A stretch of 22,784 nucleotides of DNA from contig URMT01000019.1 of the NCBI GenBank assembly GCA_900549005.1, positions 1-22,784 on the forward strand. Reading direction: 5' to 3'. The number at the start of each line of letters is the position of its first letter. Within the stretch, counting starts at the first letter, position 1. Shown piece after piece: positions 22,386-22,784 of this stretch. Under the pieces are notes generated by a model, which was not told the origin of the DNA, did no database searches, and saw only the letters and a program-made list of their open reading frames with translations. The stretch is from an uncultured Eubacteriales bacterium (GTDB lineage: Bacteria > Bacillota > Clostridia > Christensenellales > Borkfalkiaceae). The position numbers were made by a program, and so were the translations under genes.

Positions 22386-22784
22386 CTCTTGCGGGTATCT
22401 CCTCTTCTGCGGTCGGCCTTGCCGCGGCTTCTTTTGCGCTTTTTGCTCTTGCGCGAAGTCTGTTCTGCGGGCTGGTCGGCCTCCTGTTCCTGCTCTTCTT
22501 CCGAAGTTTCAGCCTCATTCGCCTCTTCCTCTGCGGACTCCTCCGCAGGTTCCTCGGACTCTTCTTCCGCAGGCTCGCAGGCGGGTTCTTCCGCGGGCTG
22601 TTCAACGGGCTCTTCCGCGGATTCGGTTACTTCCTCTGCGGGGGCTTCGGACTGTTCCTCTACTGTTACTGCGGGTTCCTCCTCGGCAGGTTCGGCAGGA
22701 ACTTCCTCTGCATCTTCGCTGACTGCAATCTCTTCGGATACTTCCTCTGCCGCCTGTTCCTCTGTTACAAGCTCTGCGGCCTGC
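22382..22784 (-). CDS. Acidic Glu/Ala-rich protein, C-terminal part
   Basis: The frame runs off the right edge, so only the last 133 residues are visible. They are nearly all Glu, Ala, Pro and Ser (EEPAEESAEEEANEAE type) and end in a strongly basic tail, SRKSKKRKRSRGKADRRRGDTRKR style, from about 25 residues before the stop. Such acidic linker plus basic tail is seen at the ends of RNA-binding proteins or RNases, but no domain is present to tell. The stop overlaps the next gene's start. A minus-strand frame shifted relative to it (22378-22605) is not used. Confidence 0.72.
   Translation of the reverse strand, partial: QAAELVTEEQAAEEVSEEIAVSEDAEEVPAEPAEEEPAVTVEEQSEAPAEEVTESAEEPVEQPAEEPACEPAEEESEEPAEESAEEEANEAETSEEEQEQEADQPAEQTSRKSKKRKRSRGKADRRRGDTRKR

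Noticed and set aside
1..22784. CRISPR array
   Set aside because: No set of regularly spaced identical repeats was seen; the repeats found are pairs only.

Overview
The window looks like chromosome of a Gram-positive, Clostridia-type bacterium, probably gut-associated. Supporting signs are strong AAGGAG-type ribosome binding sites, textbook TTGACA/TATAAT promoters, the pepP-efp gene pair, a CCA-encoding tRNA-Ala and a plant-polysaccharide (GH28) locus. About 13 kb of foreign DNA (roughly 4.2-17.6 kb) interrupts two stretches of ordinary host genes. The genus cannot be named from the sequence alone.

Left host part (1-4.1 kb, all minus strand): two tandem paralogous AEC-family permeases followed by a GH28 polygalacturonase-like enzyme, apparently one transcription unit driven by a promoter at 4070-4097. 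Right host part (17.6 kb to the end, all minus strand): an acidic protein running off the window, an endonuclease IV-like TIM-barrel protein, an M24 aminopeptidase, EF-P, D-aminoacyl-tRNA deacylase, a metallo-beta-lactamase-fold hydrolase, a DUF5662-type protein and tRNA-Ala(GGC).

The inserted element starts with a large serine recombinase on the minus strand whose last ~85 codons run through a palindrome-rich stretch. Next comes a 185-bp region able to fold into a nested, branched cruciform. An AT-rich cargo follows (TetR-type repressor, membrane protein, zinc-ribbon peptide), then a leader full of hairpins. The core is co-directional on the plus strand: sigma-like factor, HTH protein, three surface/membrane proteins, two small cytosolic proteins, a Zot/pI-like ATPase, a small basic protein, a replication origin and a Rep protein. 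An AT-rich HEPN-type gene with its own nearly leaderless promoter ends the element.

The most interesting signal is replication. The Rep (14756-15784) has the HUH endonuclease plus SF3 helicase layout of eukaryotic CRESS-DNA viruses. Just upstream is a 9-bp stem whose 10-nt loop carries TAGTATTAC, the circovirus/geminivirus-type nicking nonanucleotide, next to GTAAC repeats. Finding this CRESS-type replicon beside a Zot-like morphogenesis-type ATPase, a secreted/membrane protein cluster and a serine recombinase suggests an integrated ssDNA phage-like element (inovirus-like body, CRESS-like replication). No small major coat protein is recognisable, so virion formation is not shown; an integrative plasmid with a Zot-like ATPase remains possible. 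The exact attachment sites were not found.
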